Of a stretch of DNA of 20,747 bases, positions 6,644-15,326 are shown in pieces. Position 1 is the first letter of the stretch; each line of letters opens with the position of its first letter. The position numbers and the translations under genes were made by a program. Origin of the DNA: CBDUBH01 sp965365345 (lineage in GTDB: Bacteria > Bacteroidota > Ignavibacteria > Ignavibacteriales > SURF-24); contig CBDUBH010000062.1 of the NCBI GenBank assembly GCA_965365345.1, forward strand, positions 1 to 20,747, in the 5' to 3' direction. Below the pieces are notes generated by a model. It was given only the letters and a program-made list of their open reading frames with translations. It was not told where the DNA came from and did no database searches.

Positions 6644-7105
6644 TCAATAAAAATTTACTTCATAATCAATAAACTTACCATTTTCGTAATTAAATTTCGC
6701 GCTAAAAAATTTTTCTTCCAAGATCCATTTTAAAAATATCTTGTCGCCATCCCATAAATTAAGACCAAGAAGATTTTCATCATTTATCCATTCCAATTTT
6801 CCTTCATGAGAATCGATCAATTCACCTGTAAAATTATTTGCCGTAAAAAGAAAAACATACCAATCATTTTTACCGTCAAAATTAGGAAACGTTATAAATC
6901 CATTCATTTTAGGATTGGAAATTCTTAATCCTGATTCTTCATAAATTTCGCGAACGGCGCATTCTTCGGGAGTTTCCCCGTCTTCAAATTTTCCGCCGAG
7001 TCCATTCCATTTCCCTTTGTGATAATCATTTTCTTTTTTATTCCGGTAAAGCATCAAAGTCTTACCGTTATTTTTTACATAGCAAAGTGTAGCAAGAATT
7101 TTCAT
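6644..7105 (-). CDS. NUDIX hydrolase (MutT/8-oxo-dGTPase-like)
   Basis: A 153-aa enzyme that hydrolyses nucleoside diphosphates linked to another moiety. The Nudix box Gx5Ex7REUxEExGU is complete at residues 38-60 (G38, E44, R52-E53, E56-E57, G59). The N-terminus MKILATLCYV with the following MLYRNKK block and the GKWNGLGGKFEDGE context match the 8-oxo-dGTP diphosphatase-like subgroup that includes MTH1 and related bacterial enzymes. Cleaning of oxidised nucleotides is therefore likely but not certain, since Nudix specificity is hard to predict. No Shine-Dalgarno is seen before the ATG at 7105. A repeat-bearing spacer of 264 bases separates it from metH on the same strand. Confidence 0.92.
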   Translation of the reverse strand: MKILATLCYVKNNGKTLMLYRNKKENDYHKGKWNGLGGKFEDGETPEECAVREIYEESGLRISNPKMNGFITFPNFDGKNDWYVFLFTANNFTGELIDSHEGKLEWINDENLLGLNLWDGDKIFLKWILEEKFFSAKFNYENGKFIDYEVNFY

Positions 7106-7138
7106 AAATTAGTTATGAGTTATCAGTTTATTAATTGA

Positions 7139-7313
7139 GTCATTCCGGCTTGTCCGGAATCTTTTCTTGTTTTTGTCATAGCGAGCGGAGCGTGGCGAAC
7201 TCTGAAATTTAAAAGAAAAAAGAGATTACTTCTCCTGATAAAATCAGGATCGCAATGACATCCAAAAATTTTAGTTCCCGATTCTTGGAAAGAAGCACAG
7301 CCGAAATGACAAT
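7139..7313. repeat. Interspersed palindromic repeat pair in nudix-metH spacer
   Basis: GTCATTCCGGCTTGTCCGGA begins at 7139 and continues into AATCTTTT. A GTCATAGCGAGCGGAGCGTGG unit and a GATCGCAATGAC half follow. At 7277-7312 a diverged inverted copy (GATTCTTGG ... GCCGAAATGAC) closes the block. The same family recurs at 12343, 14473, 14587-14688, 17100 and 17243. No coding potential is seen. Confidence 0.8.
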
Positions 7314-7369
7314 TTAAATTTCCATATTCATATACTTTTTATTTTTCTATTTTGAATTTTCCATTAATT

Positions 7370-10300
7370 TCACTTATAATTCAAAACCGGTAAAAGCCAT
7401 TTTTCAATTTCCTGCAAACTCATTCCTTTGCGCTTGTGATAATCTTCAACTTGATCTTTATTAATTTTTCCAACGCCGAAATATTTTGATTCCGGATTTG
7501 CAAAATACAATCCGCAAATTGATGCAGCCGGATACATTGCCAAAGATTCTGTTAATTTTATTTTGGTATTTTTTTCAACATCCAGCAATTTGAACAAGAT
7601 CACTTTTTCAGTATGATCGGGTTGAGCCGGATAACCTGGCGCGGGACGGATCCCGGCATAATTTTCTTTAATCAAATCTTCATTGGAAAGATTTTCATTT
7701 TCCGCGTAGCCCCAATATTTTTTTCTAACTTCTTCATGAAGTTTTTCAGCAAGAGCTTCGGCAAGCCTATCCGCCAAAGCTTTAACTAAAATTGAATTAT
7801 AATCATCGTGCTCGCTTGCAAAATTTTCTAAAAGATTTTCAATCCCGATTCCCGCAGTTACAGCAAACATTCCGAGATAATCTTTTTTTCCGCTTTCTTT
7901 CGGAGCAATAAAATCAGCAAGAGCAATATTCGCCACGCTTCCGGCTTTTTTACTTTGCTGGCGTAAAGTATGAAATGTAGTTAAAATTCCATTACGATCT
8001 TCATCTGCATAAATTTCAATATCATCTTGAATTGAATTTGCAGGAAAAATTCCGAAGACTGCATTTGCGGTTAATAATTTTTCATCAATAATTTTATCGA
8101 GCAATTTATTTGCATCATCAAAAAGTTTTTTAGCTTCGCTGCCATAATTTTCATTTTTGAAAATCTCGGTATACTTTCCTTTTAATTCCCAAGCTTGGAA
8201 AAACGGAGTCCAATCAATATAATTTCTTAATTCATTTAAAGGATAATTTTCGAAAACAGAAATTCCAAGTTGATTCGGAATTTTTATTTCGGAATTTTCC
8301 CAATCAATACTTAATTTATTTTTGCGTGCTTCTTCAAGTGAAATAAAATCTTTTGCAGATTGTTTTTTCAAATGTTCATCGCGCAATTTCTGATATTCAT
8401 TTTTTGTATTTTGAATAAAATTATTTTTTGATTCATTGTTCAATAAATTACTTACAACCGGAACGCTTCTGGATGCATCCAAAACATGCACAACCGCGCC
8501 GCTATAATTTTCTGCAATTCTTACAGCAGTGTGAATTCTTGAAGTTGTAGCGCCACCGATGAGCAAAGGAATTTTCATTCCGCGCGATTCCATTTCCTGT
8601 GCAACTTCAACCATTTCATCAAGCGATGGTGTAATTAATCCGCTAAGCCCAATTACATCAACATTATTTTTAACTGCTTCTTCAAGGATTTTTTCTTTTG
8701 GAACCATTACGCCTAAGTCAATAACTTCATAATTGTTGCAGCCCAAAACTACGCCAACAATATTTTTTCCGATATCGTGAACATCGCCTTTTACTGTTGC
8801 CAGTAATATTTTGCCGGCATTTTTTGAATCTGATTTTTCTTTTTCAGCTTCTATATATGGAAGCAAATACGCAACCGCTTTTTTCATCACACGCGCTGAT
8901 TTTACAACTTGCGGCAAAAACATTTTTCCCGCGCCAAAAAGATCTCCAACAACATTCATTCCGTCCATCAAAGGACCTTCAATCACTGAGAGCGGCTTAT
9001 CATATTTTTGTCGGGCTTCTTCGATATCAACATCAATGTAATCAACAATTCCTTTTATTAAGGAATGTTTCAATCTTTCTTCAACGGAATTTTCACGCCA
9101 GGTTTCTTTCTCAATTTGAGTTTTATCTTTTTGCTTAACTTTTTCAGCAAACTCAATTAATCTTTCAGTTGCATCATTTCTTCTATTTAAAATTACATCT
9201 TCTACTAATTCTAAAAGATCTTTCGGGATTTCTTCGTAAACTTCTAGCTGTCCGGCATTAACAATTCCCATATCCATTCCGGATTTTATTGCGTGATAAA
9301 GAAATGCTGAGTGCATTGCTTCACGAACGCGATCATTTCCTCTAAATGAAAATGAAAGATTGCTAACACCACCGCTTATTTTTGCATGAGGAAGATTTAG
9401 TTTGATCCAGCGGGTTGCTTCAATGTAATTAACTGCATAATTGTTATGCTCTTCAATTCCTGTAGCAATAGCCAAAATATTCGGATCAAAAATTATATCT
9501 TGCGGAGGGAATCCTATTTCCTCCGTTAAAATTTTATAAGCTCGTTCGCAAATTTCTATTTTACGTTCGAAAGTATCAGCTTGCCCTTTTTCATCAAACG
9601 CCATTACAATAATAGCCGCACCATATTTCAAAGCTTTATTCGCTTGCTCTTTAAATTTTTCCTCACCTTCTTTTAAACTTATCGAGTTTACAACACATTT
9701 CCCTTGCAAACATTTTAATCCGGTTTCAATCACACTCCACTTAGATGAATCAAGCATTATCGGAAGTTTTGCAATCTCGGGTTCAACCGCTAGCAGATTC
9801 AAAAATCTATTCATCGCCTTTTCTGAATCAAGCAAACCTTCATCCATATTTACATCAAGAATTTGCGCACCGTTTTCTACTTGCTGTCTTGCTATGCTTA
9901 AAGCAGAATCGTAATCATCAGCTAAAATTAATTTTGCAAATTTTTTAGAACCGGCAACATTCGTTCTTTCACCAACATTTATAAAATTTGATTCCGGACG
10001 AACTACAAGCGGCTCCAATCCGCTTAATCTTAAATAAGGTTCAACATTAGGAATTTCTCTTGGCGAAAGTTCAGTAACTATTTCAGAAATAAATTTTATA
10101 TGTTCGGGAGTTGTCCCGCAGCATCCGCCAACGACATTTAGGAATCCTAATTCGGCATATTCTTTTAATATCTCTGCCATTTGTTTTGCAGTTTCATCAT
10201 AGCCGCCAAATTCATTTGGCAAACCGGCGTTTGGATAAAGACTGATATAGCAATTTGCAATTTTCGAAAGCTCTTGCACGAAAGGTTTCATTTGTTTTGA

Positions 10301-11053
10301 ACCGAGCGCGCAATTTAACCCGATGCTCAATAAATTTTTTGTGTGTGAAACTGAGATCCAAAATGCTTCGGTAGTTTGTCCGGAAAGTGTTCTTCCGCTT
10401 TGATCTACAATAGTTCCCGAGATCATAACCGGTATTTCGATTTTATTTTTTTCGCAAAAATCTTCGATCGCATAAATCGCGGCTTTTGCATTTAGCGTAT
10501 CAAAAATAGTTTCAACAAGAAGAATATCAACTCCGCCTTCAACCAAACCTTTTACTTGTTCATAATATGAATTTACCATTTCATCAAAAGACATTGCGCG
10601 AAATCCGGGATCATTTACATTTGGTGAAAGTGAAAGAGTTTTATTTGTGGGACCAATTGCACCCGCTACAAATCTAGGCTTTTCGGGATTTAATTTTGTA
10701 AATTCATCCGCTGCTTCTTTTGCAAGTTTTGCCGCAGAATAATTAATATCATAAACAAGATTTTCAGTTTTATAATCCGCCTGGGAAATTGATGTCGAGT
10801 TAAAAGTATTTGTTTCAACAATATCGGCACCGGCTTCAAAATATTCGCGATGAATATTTTTTATAATTTCCGGTTGAGTTAAAGAAAGAAGATCATTATT
10901 TCCTTTTAAAGGATGTTGATGATCTTTAAATCTTTCACCGCGGAAATTTTCTTCTGATAATTTGTGGCGCTGAATCATTGTTCCCATTGCGCCATCTAAA
11001 ACTAAAATTCTTTTGCTTAGTAAATCGTGTAATTGTTGAAATTTATTTTCCAT
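7370..11053 (-). CDS. metH: Cobalamin-dependent methionine synthase
   Basis: Transfers a methyl group from 5-methyltetrahydrofolate to homocysteine via methylcobalamin. The 1227-aa protein has all four modules: homocysteine domain (about 1-325) with zinc cysteines 248, 311 and 312 (GLNCALG, GGCCGTTPEH); pterin domain (about 350-610, NFINVGERTNVAGSKKF); cobalamin cap and Rossmann domains (about 655-890) with DVHDIGKNIVG placing the cobalt ligand at His759; and the AdoMet reactivation domain (about 925-1227) with RPAPGYPAQPDH near 1136-1147. His759 and the 1227-aa length coincide with E. coli MetH when the ATG at 11053 is used; a TTG two codons upstream is rejected. There is no Shine-Dalgarno and no cobalamin or SAM riboswitch in the 230-base divergent spacer. 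The organism must make or import B12. Confidence 0.98.
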   Translation of the reverse strand: MENKFQQLHDLLSKRILVLDGAMGTMIQRHKLSEENFRGERFKDHQHPLKGNNDLLSLTQPEIIKNIHREYFEAGADIVETNTFNSTSISQADYKTENLVYDINYSAAKLAKEAADEFTKLNPEKPRFVAGAIGPTNKTLSLSPNVNDPGFRAMSFDEMVNSYYEQVKGLVEGGVDILLVETIFDTLNAKAAIYAIEDFCEKNKIEIPVMISGTIVDQSGRTLSGQTTEAFWISVSHTKNLLSIGLNCALGSKQMKPFVQELSKIANCYISLYPNAGLPNEFGGYDETAKQMAEILKEYAELGFLNVVGGCCGTTPEHIKFISEIVTELSPREIPNVEPYLRLSGLEPLVVRPESNFINVGERTNVAGSKKFAKLILADDYDSALSIARQQVENGAQILDVNMDEGLLDSEKAMNRFLNLLAVEPEIAKLPIMLDSSKWSVIETGLKCLQGKCVVNSISLKEGEEKFKEQANKALKYGAAIIVMAFDEKGQADTFERKIEICERAYKILTEEIGFPPQDIIFDPNILAIATGIEEHNNYAVNYIEATRWIKLNLPHAKISGGVSNLSFSFRGNDRVREAMHSAFLYHAIKSGMDMGIVNAGQLEVYEEIPKDLLELVEDVILNRRNDATERLIEFAEKVKQKDKTQIEKETWRENSVEERLKHSLIKGIVDYIDVDIEEARQKYDKPLSVIEGPLMDGMNVVGDLFGAGKMFLPQVVKSARVMKKAVAYLLPYIEAEKEKSDSKNAGKILLATVKGDVHDIGKNIVGVVLGCNNYEVIDLGVMVPKEKILEEAVKNNVDVIGLSGLITPSLDEMVEVAQEMESRGMKIPLLIGGATTSRIHTAVRIAENYSGAVVHVLDASRSVPVVSNLLNNESKNNFIQNTKNEYQKLRDEHLKKQSAKDFISLEEARKNKLSIDWENSEIKIPNQLGISVFENYPLNELRNYIDWTPFFQAWELKGKYTEIFKNENYGSEAKKLFDDANKLLDKIIDEKLLTANAVFGIFPANSIQDDIEIYADEDRNGILTTFHTLRQQSKKAGSVANIALADFIAPKESGKKDYLGMFAVTAGIGIENLLENFASEHDDYNSILVKALADRLAEALAEKLHEEVRKKYWGYAENENLSNEDLIKENYAGIRPAPGYPAQPDHTEKVILFKLLDVEKNTKIKLTESLAMYPAASICGLYFANPESKYFGVGKINKDQVEDYHKRKGMSLQEIEKWLLPVLNYK

Positions 11054-11215
11054 TATCAATTAATGCTTATTTTTGAAATATCTTAACTATTTAAATATAA
11101 TTTGTAAATGTAATTAAATTTAGAAAGAATAAATTATGAATCAATATAAAATATTTAAATAATAAATTCGATTATATAAATTAGGTATTTGGAAAATAAA
11201 AGTAATTTTTAATTC

Positions 11216-11247
11216 TTTGAAAAGATTTAATAATATAATTAAATTGA
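11216..11247 (+). promoter_or_regulatory. Candidate promoter for hldD
   Basis: TTTG at 11216-11219 and TAAATTGA at 11240-11247 are 20 bases apart, resembling the Bacteroidota promoter layout and sharing TAnnTTGA with the candidate at 2572. They lie 36 bases before the hldD ATG. Pattern match only. Confidence 0.3.
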
Positions 11248-11283
11248 AGTTCAGTTTTATTTAGTTAATCAGGAGTTTAATAA

Positions 11284-12258
11284 ATGATAGTTGTAACAGG
11301 CGGCGCGGGATTTATAGGCAGCGCTTTTGTTTGGCGCTTAAATCAACTTGGCGAGGAAAATATTATAATCGTTGATTCTTTGGGAACATCCGAAAAGTGG
11401 AAAAATTTAGTCGGCTTAAAATTCGTTGATGTAATTCATAAAAATGATTTTATTGAAAGAGTTCGTGAAGAAAATGTTCCATTTGATGTTGAAGCAATAA
11501 TTCATATGGGCGCCTGCTCATCAACTACCGAAAAAAATGCCGATTATCTTTTGGAAAATAATTACCGCTACACTATGGATCTTGCTAAATATTCGCTTCC
11601 GCGAAAAGCGAGATTTATTTATGCATCTTCGGCGGCAACTTACGGCGATGGAAATTTCGGTTATGATGATAATGAAAATGAACTTGAAAAATTGATTCCG
11701 CTTAATATGTACGGATATTCAAAACACATGTTTGATCTTTGGGCAAAACGAAATAAAATTCTTGATAAAATTGTCGGTTTGAAATTCTTCAATGTTTACG
11801 GTCCAAATGAATTTCACAAAGGCGAAATGAGAAGCGTAATTCACAAAGCTTTTGAGCAAATTCGCGATAACGGAAAAGTAAATCTTTTTAAATCTTATAA
11901 AGATGAATTTAAAGACGGCGAACAAATGCGCGATTTCATTTATGTAAAAGATGCCGTTGAAATGTCGCTTTTCTTTTTGGAACATAAAGATAAAAACGGA
12001 ATTTTTAATATCGGAACCGGAAATGCTCGCACCTGGAACGATCTTATAAAATCAATTTTTAATGCGATGAATAAGCCCGTAAATATTGAATATGTTGAAA
12101 TGCCGGAAGTTTTACGCGGCAAATATCAATATTTCACCGAAGCAAATTTGAATAAATTAAAAAGCGCCGGTTACCATAAAGAAATTTCATCAATCGAAAA
12201 TGGCGTAAAAGATTATGTTCAAAATTATTTAATGAAAGATAGATATTTAGGAACATAA
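11284..12258 (+). CDS. hldD: ADP-L-glycero-D-manno-heptose 6-epimerase
   Basis: Short-chain dehydrogenase-type epimerase that converts ADP-D-glycero-D-manno-heptose to the L-glycero form for the LPS inner core; cytoplasmic. The 324-aa protein has the nucleotide-binding GGAGFIGS at 6-13, catalytic Ser116 region (YASSAATYGDG), Tyr143-x3-Lys147 (YGYSK), and the HldD-typical blocks DSLGTSEKWKNL, HMGACSSTTE, FNVYGPNEFHKGEMRSV and GEQMRDFIYVKD. Length is close to the family norm of about 310-330. AGGAG at 11270-11274 lies 9 bases before the ATG. It is transcribed divergently from metH. It shows that the organism makes a heptose-containing LPS core and hence is Gram-negative. Confidence 0.96.
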   Translation: MIVVTGGAGFIGSAFVWRLNQLGEENIIIVDSLGTSEKWKNLVGLKFVDVIHKNDFIERVREENVPFDVEAIIHMGACSSTTEKNADYLLENNYRYTMDLAKYSLPRKARFIYASSAATYGDGNFGYDDNENELEKLIPLNMYGYSKHMFDLWAKRNKILDKIVGLKFFNVYGPNEFHKGEMRSVIHKAFEQIRDNGKVNLFKSYKDEFKDGEQMRDFIYVKDAVEMSLFFLEHKDKNGIFNIGTGNARTWNDLIKSIFNAMNKPVNIEYVEMPEVLRGKYQYFTEANLNKLKSAGYHKEISSIENGVKDYVQNYLMKDRYLGT

Positions 12259-12592
12259 ATTCATCGCAAAGTCATGAAGATGCAAAGCAATTTTAATTAA
12301 AAATTCTAAGGGAAAATTAAAAAAAATTGATCATTTGAAGATGTCATTTCGGCTTTCCTGCACCATTGGGTGTCCGGAATCTGACAGATTCAAATGCATA
12401 AGGTAACAATAAATTTCTGGATTTCTTTTTTGCAATTTTTATTTAACATTTAGAAAAAAGTTCGATAATTAATTACAGGAGGCGCATTTCATACTAAAAT
12501 CCGGTACCGTGTAAAATATTTTAATTTACTGCCGATTATATCGACAAAGATAATTTCGAAATTGTTTCATTTTCAAAAGTTGGTTGCGCATA
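12259..12592. other. 334-base spacer with degenerate interspersed repeat
   Basis: No gene is seen. It contains a diverged copy of the spacer repeat (12343-12382: GTCATTTCGGC ... TGTCCGGAATCT, with a CACCATTGGG insertion) and an A-rich stretch resembling CGCAAAG-type filler repeats at 12265-12290. I cannot point to a terminator for hldD or a clear promoter for the following gene. Confidence 0.6.
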
Positions 12593-13372
12593 ATGAAGTT
12601 TATGAAAGTCGTTAAAAAAAATCCGGTAGATTTATTAGAACAAAAAATTATGGAATTTGAGTTCATACTTTCTCAAGTTTCTGAGCGCACTTTGTACGAT
12701 GAAGCCTACAAATTTGCATTTACTTCAACTGAAGAAATTCTGGAAGAAGTTTTCGGCAAAAAAGAAGCTTTAAGATTCCGCGAATACACTACAAATCTTT
12801 CAGCACACGCGGTTGCGGGTCCAATTATAGAAGCTGAAATTACTTTGTTTAAAGATCATATTAAAAGGTGCATCAAAAAATTAGAGATATTCAAAGAAAA
12901 TTTTTATTCCGCATCATTTAATGAGTTCACAGAATTTTTCAAAGATCCTTCAAAATTATTTTACATATCTTCAAGCATCGAAAAAAAACATCAGGAAATT
13001 TCCGAACATATTATGGAAATTTTGCGCGCGCTGCAATTTAACTTTAATAAAGGCGCTGTTTTTAATGATTCAAAAGATCTTGAATCAATCAAAGATTCAA
13101 TCAATGAATCTGAATTTTTCCTTTGTGTGATAGGCAAAAAAAGCGGAAGTTTAAGCAGCGAATATAGTATTTCCAGCAGACTTGAAACCGAAATTGAACT
13201 TGCAAAACAAAGCCGCAAAACAATAATTGCATGGGTGGAAAAAGGGACTTCCGGAATTGGTGAAATTTTTGATTCCGCGGAAGTAATTCAATTTCAAATT
13301 GAAAATCTTGAAAGTCTTAAATCCACAACAATTTCTTTTTTGGAAATTTTGAAAAAATACAGAGTAATCTGA
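12593..13372 (+). CDS. Orphan two-domain protein with TIR-like / DUF4062-like C-terminus
   Basis: A 259-aa soluble protein of uncertain family. Residues 1-115 are all-helical, with LEQKIMEFEFIL, then FAFTSTEEILEEVFG and a long helix HIKRCIKKLEIFKENF. This looks like the helical N-terminal domain found in front of predicted nucleotide-binding TIR-like domains. Residues 120-259 read as an alpha/beta Rossmann-like fold: KLFYISSSIE (strand 1), a helix, AVFND, SINESEFFLCVIGKKSG (strand ending in GK), then RLETEIELAKQSRKTIIAWVEKG, where Glu198 or Glu200 could match the conserved acidic residue of TIR or nucleoside deoxyribosyltransferase-like enzymes. The start is ATG 12593 or 12602; neither has a good ribosome-binding site. 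It stands alone between spacers, with no cyclase, Argonaute or other defence partner. NAD hydrolase or anti-phage effector is a hypothesis. Confidence 0.55.
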   Translation: MKFMKVVKKNPVDLLEQKIMEFEFILSQVSERTLYDEAYKFAFTSTEEILEEVFGKKEALRFREYTTNLSAHAVAGPIIEAEITLFKDHIKRCIKKLEIFKENFYSASFNEFTEFFKDPSKLFYISSSIEKKHQEISEHIMEILRALQFNFNKGAVFNDSKDLESIKDSINESEFFLCVIGKKSGSLSSEYSISSRLETEIELAKQSRKTIIAWVEKGTSGIGEIFDSAEVIQFQIENLESLKSTTISFLEILKKYRVI

Positions 13373-13567
13373 TATTGAAAATTTAAATTCAAATCAGTTT
13401 TTTCAATCAATCCGGATAAATTTAAATATTTTTCATTAATTAATCCCTGAATTTAATTTCGAATAATCACTCCCCCACGATTTTCTTAATCCTGAACGTA
13501 ATCTTAAATTTGAGTTTATCATTTCTTTTTTGCTTTTTTAAGATTGATCACAATTTTCCGGTTAAAA

Positions 13568-14422
13568 ATGCAAAATCTGATTTTAGATAGAGAAGAAATA
13601 AAATTAAACGAGACTCAGCTTAAAATGATAAAAAGCGGCTGGGGCGAAGAAACTTTGAATAATTCAAAAGTTGAAAAGATCACTTATCTTTCCGATGGAC
13701 TTAAAATTAAAGGTTACATTGCAACTCCCCAAAATCTGGATAAAGAAAAATTTCCATGCGTAATTTGGAATCGCGGCGGCTACGGAAATCAAGGCGCAAT
13801 TGATCAATTTAACGCGCGGGGAATTTTCGGACAGCTTGCAAGTTGGGGCTATGTTGTTTTTGCATCGCAATACCGCGGAAATGGCGGCAGTGAAGGCAAA
13901 GATGAATTTGGCGGCGAAGATGTAAACGATATTTTAAATTTGATTCCGCTTGCCGCTGAAATTCCCAAAGCCAATGAAAATATTTGGGGAATTGAAGGCT
14001 GGAGCCGCGGCGGAATGATGACTTATTTAACGCTTACGAAAAATCATAATTTTAAAGCTGCCGTAATTACAGGCGGAATCGCAAATCTTCGCTGCAATGC
14101 CGATGAAAGCAGATTTATGAGAATTTTGTATCAGCAGACTTTGGGAATTTACCACACTGATGAGTTTTCAAATCGCTGTGAAGAAAGATCGATAATAAAT
14201 TTTGCAGATAAACTTTCACCAAAAACAAATTATTTGATAATTCACGGAAATGCTGATTCAAGAGTTCCGCCGCACGATTCAATTGATCTTTCATATAAAT
14301 TACTTGAACTTAAAATTCCTTTTCGTTTAGTTATGCTTGAAGGCGGAGATCATTTTTTGAAATCGCACAGAAAGGAAGTGGACGAAATGCGAAAAAGTTG
14401 GTATGAAAAATATTTAAAATGA
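13568..14422 (+). CDS. Prolyl-oligopeptidase-family alpha/beta hydrolase
   Basis: A 284-aa cytoplasmic serine hydrolase consisting of the S9-type catalytic domain without a beta-propeller. The triad is visible: Ser146 in GWSRGG, Asp230 in IHGNADSRVPPHDS, His262 in EGGDHFLK. NRGGYGNQG and YRGNGGSEGKDEFGGEDVND supply the oxyanion-hole and family context. The N-terminal 40 residues are polar with no signal peptide. The ATG at 13568 is chosen over an in-frame TTG at 13544. It lacks a Shine-Dalgarno but sits in the string TTCCGGTTAAAAATG, identical to the start region of the DUF72 gene. It could be a peptidase, esterase or acyl-aminoacyl hydrolase. It is not obviously linked to its neighbours. Confidence 0.9.
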   Translation: MQNLILDREEIKLNETQLKMIKSGWGEETLNNSKVEKITYLSDGLKIKGYIATPQNLDKEKFPCVIWNRGGYGNQGAIDQFNARGIFGQLASWGYVVFASQYRGNGGSEGKDEFGGEDVNDILNLIPLAAEIPKANENIWGIEGWSRGGMMTYLTLTKNHNFKAAVITGGIANLRCNADESRFMRILYQQTLGIYHTDEFSNRCEERSIINFADKLSPKTNYLIIHGNADSRVPPHDSIDLSYKLLELKIPFRLVMLEGGDHFLKSHRKEVDEMRKSWYEKYLK

Positions 14423-14760
14423 AATAATTCAAAGATATAAAGATTAGAAAGATTGAAAATTAGAAAAATGAAGCCATTCTGGCTTGTCCGGAATCTTTTT
14501 TTGTCATTTCGAATGAAGTGAAAAATCTTAATCTTTCTAAATAAATTTAAAAGTAAAACGCATTCGCATGAAACAATATTAACAATGTCATTGCGAGGGA
14601 GTTTATGACCGAAGCAATCTAAGGAGATCGCCACGCTCCACTCGCGATGACAAGAAAAAGAAAAGATTCCGGACAAGCCGGAATGACTATTAATTTTTTA
14701 TATCTATTTATCTTTGCATTTAAAAACTGAAAACTATTAACTAACAACTGAAAACATAAA
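14423..14760. repeat. 338-base spacer made of paired inverted repeats
   Basis: No gene; a 108-codon minus-strand frame here is translated repeat. A low-complexity AAAGATATAAAGATTAGAAA-type stretch (14431-14470) is followed by a forward repeat GCCATTCTGGCTTGTCCGGA starting at 14473 with GTCATTTCGAATGAAGTG. After about 55 bases comes GTCATTGCGAGGG (14587) to CGCGATGACA (14652), then an inverted copy ending CGGACAAGCCGGAATGACT at 14688. AACTGAAAACTATTAACTAA-type filler (14726-14757) ends the spacer. The EVE gene begins directly after it. Confidence 0.8.
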
Positions 14761-15228
14761 ATGACAAAATACTGGCTTGTAAAATCCGAACCTGAAGTTT
14801 TTTCTTTTGATGATTTAAAGAAAAGTGAAAATCAAACAACTTTTTGGGATGGAGTAAGGAATTATCAGGCAAGAAATTTTTTACGCGATGAAATAAAAAC
14901 CGGCGATAAAGTTTTATTTTATCACAGCAATGTTGATCCGAATGTAATTACCGGAGTTTGTGAAGTTGTAAAAGAAGGCTATCCGGATTTTACTCAGTTT
15001 GATTCTGAAAATGATCACTTTGATCCGAAATCAAAAATTGATGATCCAACTTGGTTTATGGTTGATATAAAATTCAATTATGAATTCAAATATCCGGTTT
15101 CACTTGCGCAAATTAAAGCTAATCCTAAATTGCAAAATATGAAATTAATTCAACGCGGCAACAGACTTTCAGTTATGCCGGTTTCAAAAGATGAATTTGA
15201 AGAGATCGTAAAAATGGGAAGCGAGTAA
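14761..15228 (+). CDS. EVE domain-containing protein
   Basis: A 155-aa protein consisting of a single EVE (PUA-like) domain, related to human thymocyte nuclear protein 1 (THYN1). Diagnostic blocks are WLVKSEPEVFSFDDL at 5-19, FWDGVRNYQARNFLRDEIKTGD at 28-49 (the most conserved stretch), VLFYHSNV, GVCEVVKEGYPD, DPTWFMVDIKF, and the C-terminal LIQRGNRLSVMPVSKDEFEEI. EVE domains have an aromatic pocket and are thought to bind modified bases in DNA or RNA; they are found alone and fused in restriction systems. Here it is stand-alone, with no restriction partner nearby. It converges on the PH-like gene with a 98-base tandem-repeat spacer between them. Confidence 0.94.
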   Translation: MTKYWLVKSEPEVFSFDDLKKSENQTTFWDGVRNYQARNFLRDEIKTGDKVLFYHSNVDPNVITGVCEVVKEGYPDFTQFDSENDHFDPKSKIDDPTWFMVDIKFNYEFKYPVSLAQIKANPKLQNMKLIQRGNRLSVMPVSKDEFEEIVKMGSE

Positions 15229-15232
15229 TTTG

Positions 15233-15292
15233 AGAATTTAAGAATACAGAATTTAAGAATACAGAATGTGAGAATAAAGAATTTATAAAATG
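15233..15292 (+). repeat. 15-base tandem repeat between convergent genes
   Basis: AGAATTTAAGAATAC occurs twice in perfect tandem (15233-15247, 15248-15262), followed by a diverged third copy (15263-15277) and a partial fourth. An inverted version lies at 15308-15340 (GAATTTAAGAA at 15234-15244 pairs with TTCTTAAATTC at 15316-15326) and overlaps the last codons of the minus-strand gene. The pairing could form a weak shared terminator. A related string is at 16951-16980. Confidence 0.75.
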
Positions 15293-15326
15293 AAATCAAA
15301 AATACAATTCTTACTTTCTTAAATTC

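Noticed and set aside
8797..9138. Plus-strand open frames of 113 and 76 codons inside metH
   Set aside because: They lie wholly within the cobalamin domain of metH in the opposite strand, with no ribosome-binding site and no recognisable protein features.
11054..11283. Possible cobalamin or SAM riboswitch before metH
   Set aside because: The 230-base divergent spacer is almost purely A and T, with no GC-bearing conserved boxes or multi-stem fold.
14350..14676. 108-codon minus-strand frame over the spacer after the hydrolase gene
   Set aside because: It is a translation of the interspersed repeats (CHREWSVAISLDCFG-type peptide), a common false gene.
14473..14688. CRISPR-like array suggested by repeated spacer strings
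   Set aside because: The repeats are inverted, irregularly spaced and diverged, with no unique spacers of constant length and no cas genes.
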